Positions 39,216 through 50,329 of a stretch of 64,000 bases of DNA are shown piece by piece; positions within the stretch are counted from its first letter, which is position 1, and each line of letters begins with the position of its first letter. Below the pieces are notes generated by a model that worked only from the letters and a program-made list of their open reading frames with translations, did no database searches and had not been told where the DNA came from. Origin of the DNA: Chaunax sp. Z400 (taxonomy: Eukaryota; Chordata; Actinopteri; Lophiiformes; Chaunacidae); the NCBI GenBank assembly GCA_037577475.1, contig CM075197.1, positions 18,736,650 through 18,800,649 of the forward strand, written 5' to 3'. Position numbers and translations under genes: made by a program.

Positions 39216-39743
39216 ATGTTGGGACGGCAGATTCGCACAACAGTTCCCATGGTCGAGAGCAAACTACAGGACGATCCTGTCAGCCACGGCCAAGTACAAC
39301 AGAAAGACTCCAGGGCCAAACAAACTTACAAACATTTCTATAATCGCAGACGCCCACTGCCAGCACTGAATCCAGGACAAGCCGTCAAGGTGAAGCTGGA
39401 CGGAGATAAAGAATGGAAGACCCCTGCTGAGGTGTTTGCCAGATCTGCGGGACCACGATTCTACCTCGTCAAGACGGATGCAGGCACAGTTGTGCGGCGT
39501 AACTGGAGACACCTTCAGGAGGTCCCTGAGAGCGTAGAGCCTTTTCCAGCTGACCAGCCACATCGTCCGGAGGAGGGCCCGACACAGCCAATGAACAGCC
39601 CTTTTCCTACGTCAGTTACCTTGGAGATTGGCTCACCCCGGGTCCGGTCACCCACAGAGACTGCACAGGGAACTTCCCTGCGGTCTTCTTCTTCCTCACA
39701 GGGGACGGCCAAGCTGACCTCAAGAGGACGTGGGGTCTCTTAA
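39216..39743 (+). CDS. Gypsy/Ty3-type pol C-terminus (integrase tail) remnant, intact ORF
   Basis: A 175-residue frame with ATG and stop. Residues 1-25 (LGRQIRTTVP) match the motif that follows the integrase core in fish Gypsy elements. Residues about 35-105 hold the YNRRRPLPALNPGQAVKVK and GPRFYLVKTDAGTVVRRNWRHL parts of the integrase C-terminal module. The remainder is a Pro/Ser-rich tail. Gag, protease, reverse transcriptase, RNase H and the integrase catalytic core are absent; the frame begins only about 60 bases after the primer-binding site, so an internal deletion removed nearly the whole element. The frame has no disabling change, so either the deletion is fairly recent or the frame is kept by chance. 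Confidence 0.8.
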   Translation: MLGRQIRTTVPMVESKLQDDPVSHGQVQQKDSRAKQTYKHFYNRRRPLPALNPGQAVKVKLDGDKEWKTPAEVFARSAGPRFYLVKTDAGTVVRRNWRHLQEVPESVEPFPADQPHRPEEGPTQPMNSPFPTSVTLEIGSPRVRSPTETAQGTSLRSSSSSQGTAKLTSRGRGVS

Positions 39744-39771
39744 CATAAATGAAAAATGATCATGGATTATG

Positions 39772-40352
39772 TAGAAATCTACTCCAGAACTCAAAGGTTC
39801 CATTGGTAGCATATGCCCCATTCTTCCACCAGGCTTAATAAAATCTGACCAGTAGTTTAAGAGTATTGATAGAATCTTGCAATTTTAAAAGATTTGACAG
39901 AAATTCATTGACCCATCCCTGTATTCTGATCCACTCAAAAATGTTATGATGTTGTCCATGGGACATGCATCACCCTCCTACTTTCATGGTAATCTGTCAG
40001 GTTTATGTATAGTTGACAAAAATGTTCAAAAAAGAAGAAAAAATATCTGACTCATTTATCTGGATCCAAAAAATCAATGGATTCTTCCTCGCTGCATGAA
40101 CAACACTTCTTCCAAATTTAATCAAAATCAACCTGGCATTTTTTTAATGTAATTGACAGAAATGGTGCCCCTTTATCGTGATCCACTCCAAACGAAGAAA
40201 TTAGTTCTTCTTCTCTGTCATATGTCAAACCCTGCACCAAGTTTTAATAAAAATCCATCAAGTAGTTTTATATGTAATCCTGCTATCAAACAGAGAAACA
40301 AACAAACAAAACCACGCCGGTGTAAACATTACCTCCTTGGCAGAGGTAATTA
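39772..40352 (+). repeat. Diverged tandem copies of a teleost dispersed repeat
   Basis: About four units of 115-140 bases start near 39772, 39908, 40046 and 40162. Each carries a 'gatccactc.aaa' segment, a 'ttcttc...' segment and a 'caccaagttttaataaaaatcc..caagtagtttt' segment. The last ends in 'tacctccttggcagaggtaat'. Single copies occur at 53685-53853 and 61700-62400. This text is common in fish genomes; the family is not named here. Confidence 0.75.
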
Positions 40353-43300
40353 ACATTTTGATTAAGTGCTCCTTTTGCATAACAAGCGCATAACCTTCCA
40401 CGAGGCCTTTGATTACAAAAAAAAAATCAGCAGCTACAAAACAAAACAAAAGAAACAGCATCCAATGTGTTATTTAATACAGTACAACTGTAGTTTGTGC
40501 CAATACTAGTTTTGTAACAGCAATTTAATTTGAACAACTGTCAATACCGAATATGTGATACTTATTATATTTGCATTAAAATGTTTTGAGATGTTTAAAG
40601 AAATAAAAAAGAATAACTCAGTTTTTTGTGGCCAAGACCATTTTAGTAGGAGGTACAATATTTTTAATTTTTATTTTAAAGTTATCCAAAAGTAGTGAGA
40701 TTAATCTATATTTTTTACTAATCCAAAGGTTTATGATACTGATTTAAAAAAATTGACATTTAATGTCATCTGATGCAAGCCTGGATCTGTGTTTGCAGCC
40801 TCGTTCTCAAAGAGGGTAGCTCTACCAAACAGACTGGATAAAATCAACCTTAGACAAATGTAACCTCTGGTGACAAAATCATGCTTTTAACCTTGTAGCA
40901 TTAAAACAGGCGATTAGCAACCTGTACATCATCATCCCAAGGTAGAGGGATATGAAAGGACAGACCCTGCAGGCTGCTTCACATCACACAGAGTAAAACA
41001 TACTGTTGAGCACATGAAAGCAATATTGTAACAAGCTTTCTGGGCTGCTGACGTTGATTCTTTCCCCTGCTCACACACAGGGACACGTGCTCGCTACTCT
41101 TTGAAGCTGTCACTTTGAGAGCCACTTAGATACACTGGCACACACTCGTAGGCTGTGCACAATCATGTTGCCAGAAACAATTACTGATCTACACTAGCAA
41201 GATGAAAATGCTGCAGCTTAATGACTTAAAAACATAAACTGGCAATCCACAAGTTGAGCAGATGTAATTAAGTAATCATGATGAATGACTAGTAAGTAAT
41301 TTTTGAAGAAATCTAAAATCATTCAACCACTTTTTATCTACGCAAATGCAGTGCACAGTCATAATTTTTTTTCTCATTAGGAATCAGAAAGAAGGAAAAT
41401 GCTCTCGGAGGAGTCCATGGATTCAGATCTTGTGATATTTTCTGATTAAGGACCAACACTTATGTCTGGATTTTTTCCCCCCAGGCATTTGAAAATGGAG
41501 GTCATGACTGTGGGTTTGTTTGTTAGAGAGCAGGATCTCTGCAAAACAGCACATTTCTATGAAACTGAGAAATAAGACCACAGGCAACGTCACGCACTGT
41601 ATATTGTTTTTGGAGAGAATTCAGATCCACAAAATCCAGGAAATGTGCATAAGTATATTTACTTGGGAAGATTATCTGCAATTTAGGTTAGCATGTGCCA
41701 CATAATGCACCGTTTTAATGTAGATCGGATGAAATCAACCCCGTATGAGGTAAAAACAACAAAACAAAACAATAACAACAGCAAAAACAACACCAACAAC
41801 AGCTGTGGCATAAACTTGTTTATTTTAGGGTTATTTGACAGGACTTAATTCTTTAAGGGCTGTCACCTGTAGTGCTTTATTGTGTCACAACTGGTTCATG
41901 TACGCAAGGTGGAGATAACAGATCAGTTGAAAACACGCACCCCAAGGCCACATGGCAAAAGCAAAGCTACTATTGTTATTAGGACTGGGAGATTTGCACA
42001 TTTAGAACCAGCCAGTTTGGATTTTTATCTTTGCACACCACCTGCTTTTTGGCCTTGGTGATGATTGATATATAAACATTCGACGTTATTATACCCTTTG
42101 ACTAAAACTGTGCTGTCTACATAGCCTTTAATGCCTCCTGTGTGCGCCAGCACCTGGGAGGCATTCATCTTCATCATAGATAGTTAGACTTCATGTATGG
42201 ATCCGTGTCATAAGTCGCGAGCACAATATCAGTCTTTGTGGACAAATTCAACAGGGTTATATAGGCAGCTATGAGCGAGAAACCAAAAATAGGGGGAGGC
42301 AAATACTACCTGCATCGATTCAAGTAAGCAAGATCACAAAGCAGCCAGCATGCAGCAGAGTTTCGGCTCGGTGATTGCTGGAGGGCATACCTGCACAGGT
42401 GAAACTATTTGGGGGCGATAATAGATTTTACAGAAGCTGTCAATCAGTGTTAAATGAGGGTGATTGTGTTGAAAATGACCAATCATAAGAGACTCAGTGC
42501 CTTCTTTTGGTGTCTGCCCATAAATTGTCACATGCCCGGTTGATGTGCGCAAAGAAAACTCTACTTCGAGAGCAGAGTTACTTGTTAAAGTGTGCATGGC
42601 CTCCAGTGCTCACCAAACCTGAACCCTCTAGAATGAAGTGGCTGCTTCGTTCCATAGACTGTGGAATGCTTTTCCTTTCACTACGTCTTGTTTCTTGCTT
42701 GCAGCCTTTACAACTGTTACGGAATTTGTGCATGAGGACTCTATGTGTCATGTCCATAATTAATATGAAGTCATTCAGGCACTGTAAAACACTAATGCCG
42801 TCCATTGTAAATGGATTGTGCTTTTATAGTGCCTTTCCAGCATGACTGACCATTCAAAGCCAGCATTCACCCATTCACACAAACATGCATACAGTGGTGG
42901 CAGAGGCTATCACACAGGGCGTCACCTGCTCACTAGGAGCTGTAACCATTCACGCAATCACTCACACACCAGTGGAGCAGCCATGATATAGACTGCAGGG
43001 TCTGGGAATCGAACCACCAACCTTCTGATAAGAGGACTGCTCCGCCTCTGAGGCACAACCGCTTTGCTTAATGTTAAATGTTTAATTAGCACCATAGGCA
43101 GTGGTGCCCATGTGCCTATATGTCAATTATGAAACATGTTTTGATGATCAATATGTTTTACAGCGTACCACAGTAGAATATACGCAGTAGAACATTAACT
43201 GTTAATTTAATAATCATCAAAACTATTCAAACTGTTTTTGGGATACAGAATAAGAACTATTTAAAAACTTTTTGTTCCTTTAGTGTTTAGTGTACAGAAC

Positions 43301-46300
43301 GATCAAAAGGAAATGTGTTCATCAGTTTGTTTGTAAACCAGGCTATTTTGAAAGGCAGATCAGCCTCATTAAACTATTCATAAGTGTTTTGACTATTGGC
43401 TAAAAACATCAGTTCAACGTGACTCTAATTCCACACGTTTCCTTCTGGAGCCGCGCTCAAGATCTGTTCCTTATTTAAATGTCTGTGTGAGACTGTCAAA
43501 AAGGGCTAATTGGACACATCACTGGAAGGAGACCAAATGGACCTAGATATCAAAAATATAGTCTGACATGGCAGAAATTACCTTAAAATCATACTTGCTC
43601 CTGCTTCTACACCGTTTCTCATTAAAAAACTTTGAGGCTATTTATACAACAGCATCACATGTAGCCATGGCTGATCCACTAATGATCTATGGTGGCACTT
43701 AAGAAGGAGGTATGCACCCACCCAGACTGATCATGATTCATTTCACGTCTCATTCGTAGCGACCGACTGAGGCTCGTGACTTTTATTGTTGAAAGTTTAA
43801 AAAAATGTTCAGATTTCAAGGAACAGATCAGTTTAAACCACTTTACACAGTCACGGTACATGTTATGGGGTTTACATTTGAATTAAATGTTGAATGTGCA
43901 ATATTCTGGTGCAATGTGTAATATTGATGAGCATTAATTTAGTTTTACAGGCAGGGATTTGCTGTTTTATATTATTTGGTTTATTCAGTTATGATCAGTT
44001 TTATCAGTCAGCTGGTTTGACTGTTGAATATATTGATATTAGCCTCTATAATTGTATTTTAATATATGAATGAATGTAAGGATGCTGGTAAGTATGTCTA
44101 GAGATGAAAGATCTGTGATCCTAAGCCCTTTATAATATCTGGCCACTTTAATCTCCTCTATGGGAAACATGTGGGCTTTAGATCCAGCAGCAAGCGGAAC
44201 ATAAATATCCCTGACCTTCCATGCCCAACACAGCTCTGATGGTAGCTGTCTATCTCTCTTAGTAATTAACATTTCAAAGACATGTCTAAGGACAGAGCCA
44301 AGAAAGAGCAGCAGTCCATATCTGGAAACTTTCTCACCTGTGATGTGATACTTCAACAGGTCTGAATCATCAGTGGAGAGCAGGAAAAAAACTCTTCCAC
44401 ACAATTCAGACCAAAACTACATATTTATAGATAGTTTAAGCCAGTTCTTTAGTTGGACAGCAACAGGATACACAGAAAATGACACTAACAAGTGCAGACT
44501 TTGTGTTAATGATCTTAAGATCTAGTTTTTTTTAGCGTGATCTCGGTTGTCTTATTCCCAGGATAATAACAAACTTAATCTATTGTATGAGAAACAGCTT
44601 GTGCCCAAATCAGGATTTTTAAAGAGGATGTGATGACCTTTAACATTGGAATGACTATGGGTATTGTTGTGGAACTCAACCTTTTATTAACTACTTTTAA
44701 TCATTGTGTGGCTGCTCAACTTATGTGCAGTTAACAATTCTTGATTATCAGTCAAAATCCATCCATATGATTTCAAACGCAGTGAGAAATTTAGAGAGAA
44801 TAATGTTAGAGATTAACCTACTTCGATTTACCAGACTAATCACTGCCACAATAGCTATGTTGGAAAATATACAGCGCAAAGTTACCATGTGTGACTGCTG
44901 TGTTTTACATGTTTAAACCTGCAGTAACCTGGGAGCAGTGGAAACAAGCTAAAAATATGGTCTGTCATTATAAGTGACTGCAAATTTTAGATGTTGATCA
45001 GCTACTGCAAACACCTTCTGTATGTTTTTTTGTTTTTGTTTTCTGTAATGCTGCATCATTTTCCTGTAGAAAATTCCACCACTGTCAATCTTGGAAACAT
45101 GGGTGTCCAATATCATCCTGACTGTATTTTTTTAATTATTAATAACTGGTATCTTATTATAGATATAAGGAGTCATATAAATGCGATCTGGGATTTTCTT
45201 CTCTTTGTCCAATTGGTTGCCCCTCTGTTAGCAAAGTGCTAAGTTGGCACAAAGCAGCGCTAATGACTATCCTATTCATCACAGGCACGTGAGCTGATCT
45301 CAGAGACATACTAATGCAAGTAAATTCGATAACATGCTGAGCACATTAACACGTGCATGCATGCACAAATGTCTGCATGCACTGTCACACACAAAAAGAG
45401 GAGCACAAGTAGGTGGACCCAGGTGGGTCAAGTCACTAGCTCAGGCAGTCACTAAACAACAGGCATTGTAGGTCACATGAGGAACAGGTAAGCCACGTGG
45501 TGGTCATTATTTGATAGAAAGCTTCATTCTGAAACTACTTTAAAATGTGATCAACATTTCAGACTACTGACAAAAGTCACTTCAATATCACATAACCAAC
45601 AGCAGTTCAATAGTGGGGAAGAAAGAATGATGAGGTTGGAGTTAATAAAGAAGTCCTAATGAGACTTCCATGTGCAAGGAAGGTGTTAATGCACGTGAAC
45701 ACTATTTTAAAAGCATCACGTGCCAAACAGAGAACACGGAGGTTAGAGGAAATAAGACTTTTGTTCGACCTAATAGGATCCCACTGTTGGTTTTGCATGT
45801 TTTAGACCAATAACTGCAGACACTGTGTGCTTTACATTATCGCATTGATTTTCTGAGATTTACTGTAGGTTTGAAAATTGAATTACCTACTTACATGTCA
45901 AGGGCATCCACATCATCATTCATTTTGTGCTTTCTATTTACAGAAACATGACATGTATTAAATGCCCAGACTTAATATTAGAGCACACAAAGCCTGCTTC
46001 TCCCACTGCTCCCACTGGCCTCCTCTGGCATTTGTTTGTGTCTGGCTGAAACCGCGACATTAAAAAACCTCATTGTGGTTCTTTTACTGAGGCATTATAA
46101 GGAAATGAAATACTTTCCAGCACATAAACCATGTTATTTTTTTCAGTTACTCTTTTTTTTTTCTTTTGAAGTCAGCCAAGTTCATGACTATGTCTAATTC
46201 ATAATAGTGTGGCTGCTGTCTGTGACATTTTGAAGACACCTCATCTTATGAGGCAAGACTAAAAACAAAAACGTCTTTCTCATATTGACTGGGGGGTTTT

Positions 46301-49300
46301 ATTAAGAAAGACGTAGCAGGTACCTCATTATAATAGCATACAGATACATTGGTCTCCTTCATCATTTGAATCAAATGGAGATTAAACCTTGCACCTATGG
46401 TGCTTTAGGTTACACTTCAAGACAAAAGAAAACATCCTTATTGACATTTATATCTCTTAACTTTTATATAAACCTTCATTTCCTAGTTATCTTATAGAAC
46501 GTATCTTCTTATATTATAGACTTATGTTATATTTCTTATAACCCTTGTATTCTTATTCTTGTATTCATTTGTTATTCATCCCATTTATTTCTAAGGAGAA
46601 TCTGGAGCAAAAGAATTTCACTATTCAGAATAATAATTAATAATAATATGATAATATGAAATAAATATAATGTATAAATTAATAATAATAATTCAGAATA
46701 ATAAGTATTCTGATTCTGATCTTAGAGATATACAGGTACATGTATATTTTTAAACATTGTGTTCCTTTTTCCTTTTCCCCCCAGTTCATTTCAACAGGGA
46801 CAACAGTGTTGCACCAAGCATCTCTACAGCTGAAGTAAATTTCGTTAAATGTTTAAATTGAAAATTTGTTATTAGGCGCTAAAGTGCCACAAGCCCACTT
46901 TCGATTGTGTTTGTGTTCATGTCAAGGGTTCTCTGAGGCCGTTCTCTGTACACTCTAAGTTGTTTTTGATCTGCAGCCACAGGCATTGAGTCACAGATAA
47001 TTCTGCAAAGTAGTTTGTAGAGAGTGTAATTGAATTTAAAAACAGTTCCCCACAGAGAAAATAAAACAGTGGAAATGTAGTGGCGACAAAAGATAAGGAG
47101 TACATGAGAAAACAAACGTCAGGCTCAGGCAGCTGTACCTATGTCCTGCCCAGCTGAATTCTTTATCTAGACCTTCATATATGTCTGTCTTACTCACGTT
47201 ACATCTGGATAGAGATATTATGATTATTGTCCTATATATGTGACCTCCATGGGTAAATATCATTAAAGTCCCACCGGATGTGAGGAGGAATATGTGCAAT
47301 ATGACATGACTTTAAATGCTATAAGAGTAAACATATATTAATATTTTGATTATTTCATTGTGTTTTAGCTGTGGCTACAATATCCCAGTTTCAGACATTA
47401 AACTTTAACACACATCAACAAAAAATTAAAGAGACTAAAATAAGATGGACCTTAAAAGTATTCCTGTAGGTAAACAAAAATACAAAATAAGGAAAAGAGT
47501 TAAGAAAAAACAATAAACTTAAAGCTGTATAACTCAAATTTCATTTTATTCTGAGACTCATAGTTAGTCACCCAATTTCTTAATTGTGTAAACAGATTAG
47601 CATAAAACTGAGTCATTGGCACAACAAAATGTACACAACTCATGTCTGCTCCTTTTACATTAGGGGTAAATTGATGTTTTGGTGAGACCCTTTACCCTTT
47701 ATGAAATTCTCATGATTGAACTGCATATTCAAAGGAGTCATATCCTATATTTTATCTATAATTATGGTGGTAAATCTATCTGTTGTATCAGAAAAAACTT
47801 TATAGAGGTTATAGTCTTGTTAAGTCTTTAATAAAACAAAGGATAGGACAACGGTAATGTGATTTATCAGCAGCATTGTATTGATATGCCATCTAGTGGT
47901 CTTGTGAGCATTAGCTGGAGCTGATCAGCTGATGCATAATGATAAAATAATACAATATAAAAACATAATCATTACCAGTTTAGAATTCTATTTTACAACA
48001 TGTTCACAAAAATGTGTTTTGCAATAAAATAATTTCAAATTGCTGATGAAAGTGAAATAATATATTGAAGGCGATTTACCTAATAAGGTATTGTAATGAG
48101 ATGAAAGTATTTATAATCACAACTAACAGAGCTTAAGTGATTTCACAGTAAAAAAAAAAAAAAGAAGAAAAAGATTTAAAATGAAATATAATCTCATGTG
48201 GTAAATTAATTTGTGCTTTAAGACATATTTTTTTTAAAATATTTTTATAATTGCTCAAGCTTTTACTATCATTCTAATTTCATTTATTGGAAACTTTGAG
48301 TCATTTATATGGTGCATAGAAAGTGCATCAGCCACATGGGACCACAACACTTAACTTCACTCTCAGAGCCTATAATGACACCTGAGGCTTGAACAGGAGA
48401 GTCTTAGGTGGAACTCTTAGCTTCAAGTATCAGGATGCATGTGTGTCTGCATGTGCCCTGACCACAGGAGGCTGTGAGTACATGTTGGTTAAAAGTTTTT
48501 AAGCACCTTAAATTCTCTTGACACACATATGGCGGTCACTCATGTTCCGCTTCAGTCAAGATCTCTGTGACAATAGCAGTAAACTAGGTATCTTCATTGA
48601 CATTAAAGGTCTGGACACAGGATTTTTTTTTAAAGAAAGGCCAGATGGCATAATTAGAATAGATCCATGTTACCTTCATATTTAGATACAAAACATGAAA
48701 CACTTTCAGTTCAAATCTGTGTCGTTCTTAGCTCTCAGGACATTATAATTATGCAACCTCCTGCTTTATATGTTTTACGTTTGTCCGCAATTAAACATAT
48801 AAAGCAAGCATACCAGGGGTATCATCATCGAGCTGCTGCAGCAGAGCTGTGCTGTTTTCTTTCACCTGGAGTACTGTGTTAGACAGTCAACTCTGACATA
48901 ACCGTGTATTCACGTAAGTAACATCTGGTCTCCCCAAAAACACATGTTCTCCAATTCTGATGGTGACATACTGAGAGCATTGCCAGTTTAACTTCTCCCT
49001 ACACCGAAGACAATGCTGTGAATTACACAATAACTGCATCATATTTCATGTTTGGTTATGTTCTAAGCTTTACTGCAGCATTTATTTACCATCACACTCA
49101 CACCTCAGGCCTTAAGGGACCCTCTCGGTTCATTTTAAAATGAGTTCCATCGAAACGAGGTGTCGAAATGTAAACAAAGTCACTGTTTTGTAATATTTTT
49201 CTCTAAAACACTTATGGCCTTTTAGAGACTTGATATAAGTCAGCCTATATTCATATTTTTCACATTGCAGCTTCCACAAGTGATTGTATTTTGTGACTAC

Positions 49301-49480
49301 TATGCTAGTCACAGAGCAATTACATATGATATTATGTTTATAACAGCTATTGGAAGCCATTAGAGGCAACTTAGAGACAAACCTTATAAAATAGTATTTT
49401 AAAGGACTGATGACAAAATCATCACAGATTCCTTCAGGATCAACGTATTTATTTATTTTTGCCTGTTGTGTAAAAATGTT
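40353..49480. other. Non-coding stretch with a SINE
   Basis: No exon was recognised. It contains an inverted SINE (42802-43066), a short inverted repeat near 46279-46312 (acgtctttct against agaaagacgt), and a 121-codon open frame at 44404-44039 (minus) without recognisable domains. AT-rich sequence dominates. Confidence 0.6.
42802..43066 (-). repeat. tRNA-derived SINE, inverted
   Basis: On the minus strand it starts near 43066 with an A-box region (gcctcagaggcgg) and a B box (ggttcgattcc, 43014-43004). It ends with '...aaaggcactataaaagcacaatccatttacaatgg'. It is related to the SINE at 36899-37133 but retains the 'ctttgaatggtcagtcatg' 3' part which that copy lacks. Confidence 0.8.
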
Positions 49481-49690
49481 TTAATTGTTTAAGAGTCTTT
49501 GGCGCTTAGACTCCAGGCCCTCTGGCCTTCTGCCCTGAGCAGCAGCAACACCATACACTCCTCCATGGAGTGCAGACACTGGCGGTGGTGGCTGATGACT
49601 CTGCTGAGACTGAGGAGACTGAAGAGGCTGATAAAATGATGAAGCTGGTCCGCCTGTGAAGACTGGGCAGTGATGGGGACGTGGAGGGCC
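49481..49690 (-). CDS. Candidate 3'-terminal coding exon, unidentified
   Basis: On the minus strand a pyrimidine-rich run ends in AG at 49692-49691. It is followed in phase 0 by 69 codons reading GPPRPHHCPVFTGGPASSFY, then a Pro/Gln/Ser-rich stretch and a basic end ESKRQRLLNN. The stop is at 49483-49481, and overlapping AATAAA motifs lie 20-35 bases downstream. The mix of acceptor, low-complexity coding look and poly(A) signal suggests a last exon. I do not recognise the protein. A second open frame overlaps, so the frame is not certain. Confidence 0.35.
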   Translation of the reverse strand, partial: GPPRPHHCPVFTGGPASSFYQPLQSPQSQQSHQPPPPVSALHGGVYGVAAAQGRRPEGLESKRQRLLNN

Positions 49691-50212
49691 CTCATAGAGG
49701 CAGCATGAAAGAAGTGGAGGTATAGAGAGAATCATATTGTGTGGTGTGTCACAGTGCCACTGGATAGATGTGGCCGGCTGATTAGAACCGTTGATATGTT
49801 AATTGACAGCCTCAGACAATGACAACAGGAAATTAAGACCGAAGGTGTATGAGAGGTGTGAGTGACAGGACGGTGATAAATTAACTGTGGCACAAGTGTG
49901 CAAAGTAATAGTCTGGCTTAGTTGAATTATTACATTAAACCATAAGGACCACATAGACATAAATGTGTTGATTGTAGAATTGTGTAGGCCTACGAAATTT
50001 AAACATTTTGATATAAGTTTAGCTGAACCACAGGAAAATGTGTTCTTTGAAACTTAAACAGCATCACCAGCTTGTTTCTCTTTGTAAATCCTATATGTGG
50101 GTTCAGATTGATATCAGATACTCACATTTCTGCATCCTGTGCTTGTTTCTATAACAACAGGGACTCAGATGGAAGTTGTCTCATTCTACAGTGGCATAAG
50201 TGTTGTATAAAC

Positions 50213-50329
50213 CCTCGTCTGTTCCCCATGAATTTCTCTCCCTCTTCGTCCTTTTGCCTCCTCCTCTTCTTGTTCTTTCCTAAGCTTTTCTTCTCTGACA
50301 ATGAACCCGAGGAATACATCTTGTTCAGG
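50213..50329 (-). CDS. Candidate internal exon, basic peptide, unidentified
   Basis: An acceptor tgtgcttccag is followed by 117 bases encoding LNKMYSSGSLSEKKSLGKNK and then a lysine/arginine-rich stretch ending GNRRG. The proposed donor (gtttat) is weak. The start phase (one base completing a codon) fits the end phase of the candidate exon at 55447-55722, but its end phase does not fit the candidate at 49481-49690, so another exon would be needed. The basic run could be a nuclear localisation signal if the exon is real. Confidence 0.25.

Noticed and set aside
39264..39712. Minus-strand open frames across the Gypsy ORF
   Set aside because: Antisense shadows; the plus-strand frame carries the recognisable integrase-tail motifs.
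44039..44404. 121-codon minus-strand open frame considered as an exon of an unknown gene
   Set aside because: No recognisable family, an in-frame stop immediately upstream, no convincing acceptor, and a length within chance expectation for this window. It is not excluded, but it is unsupported.
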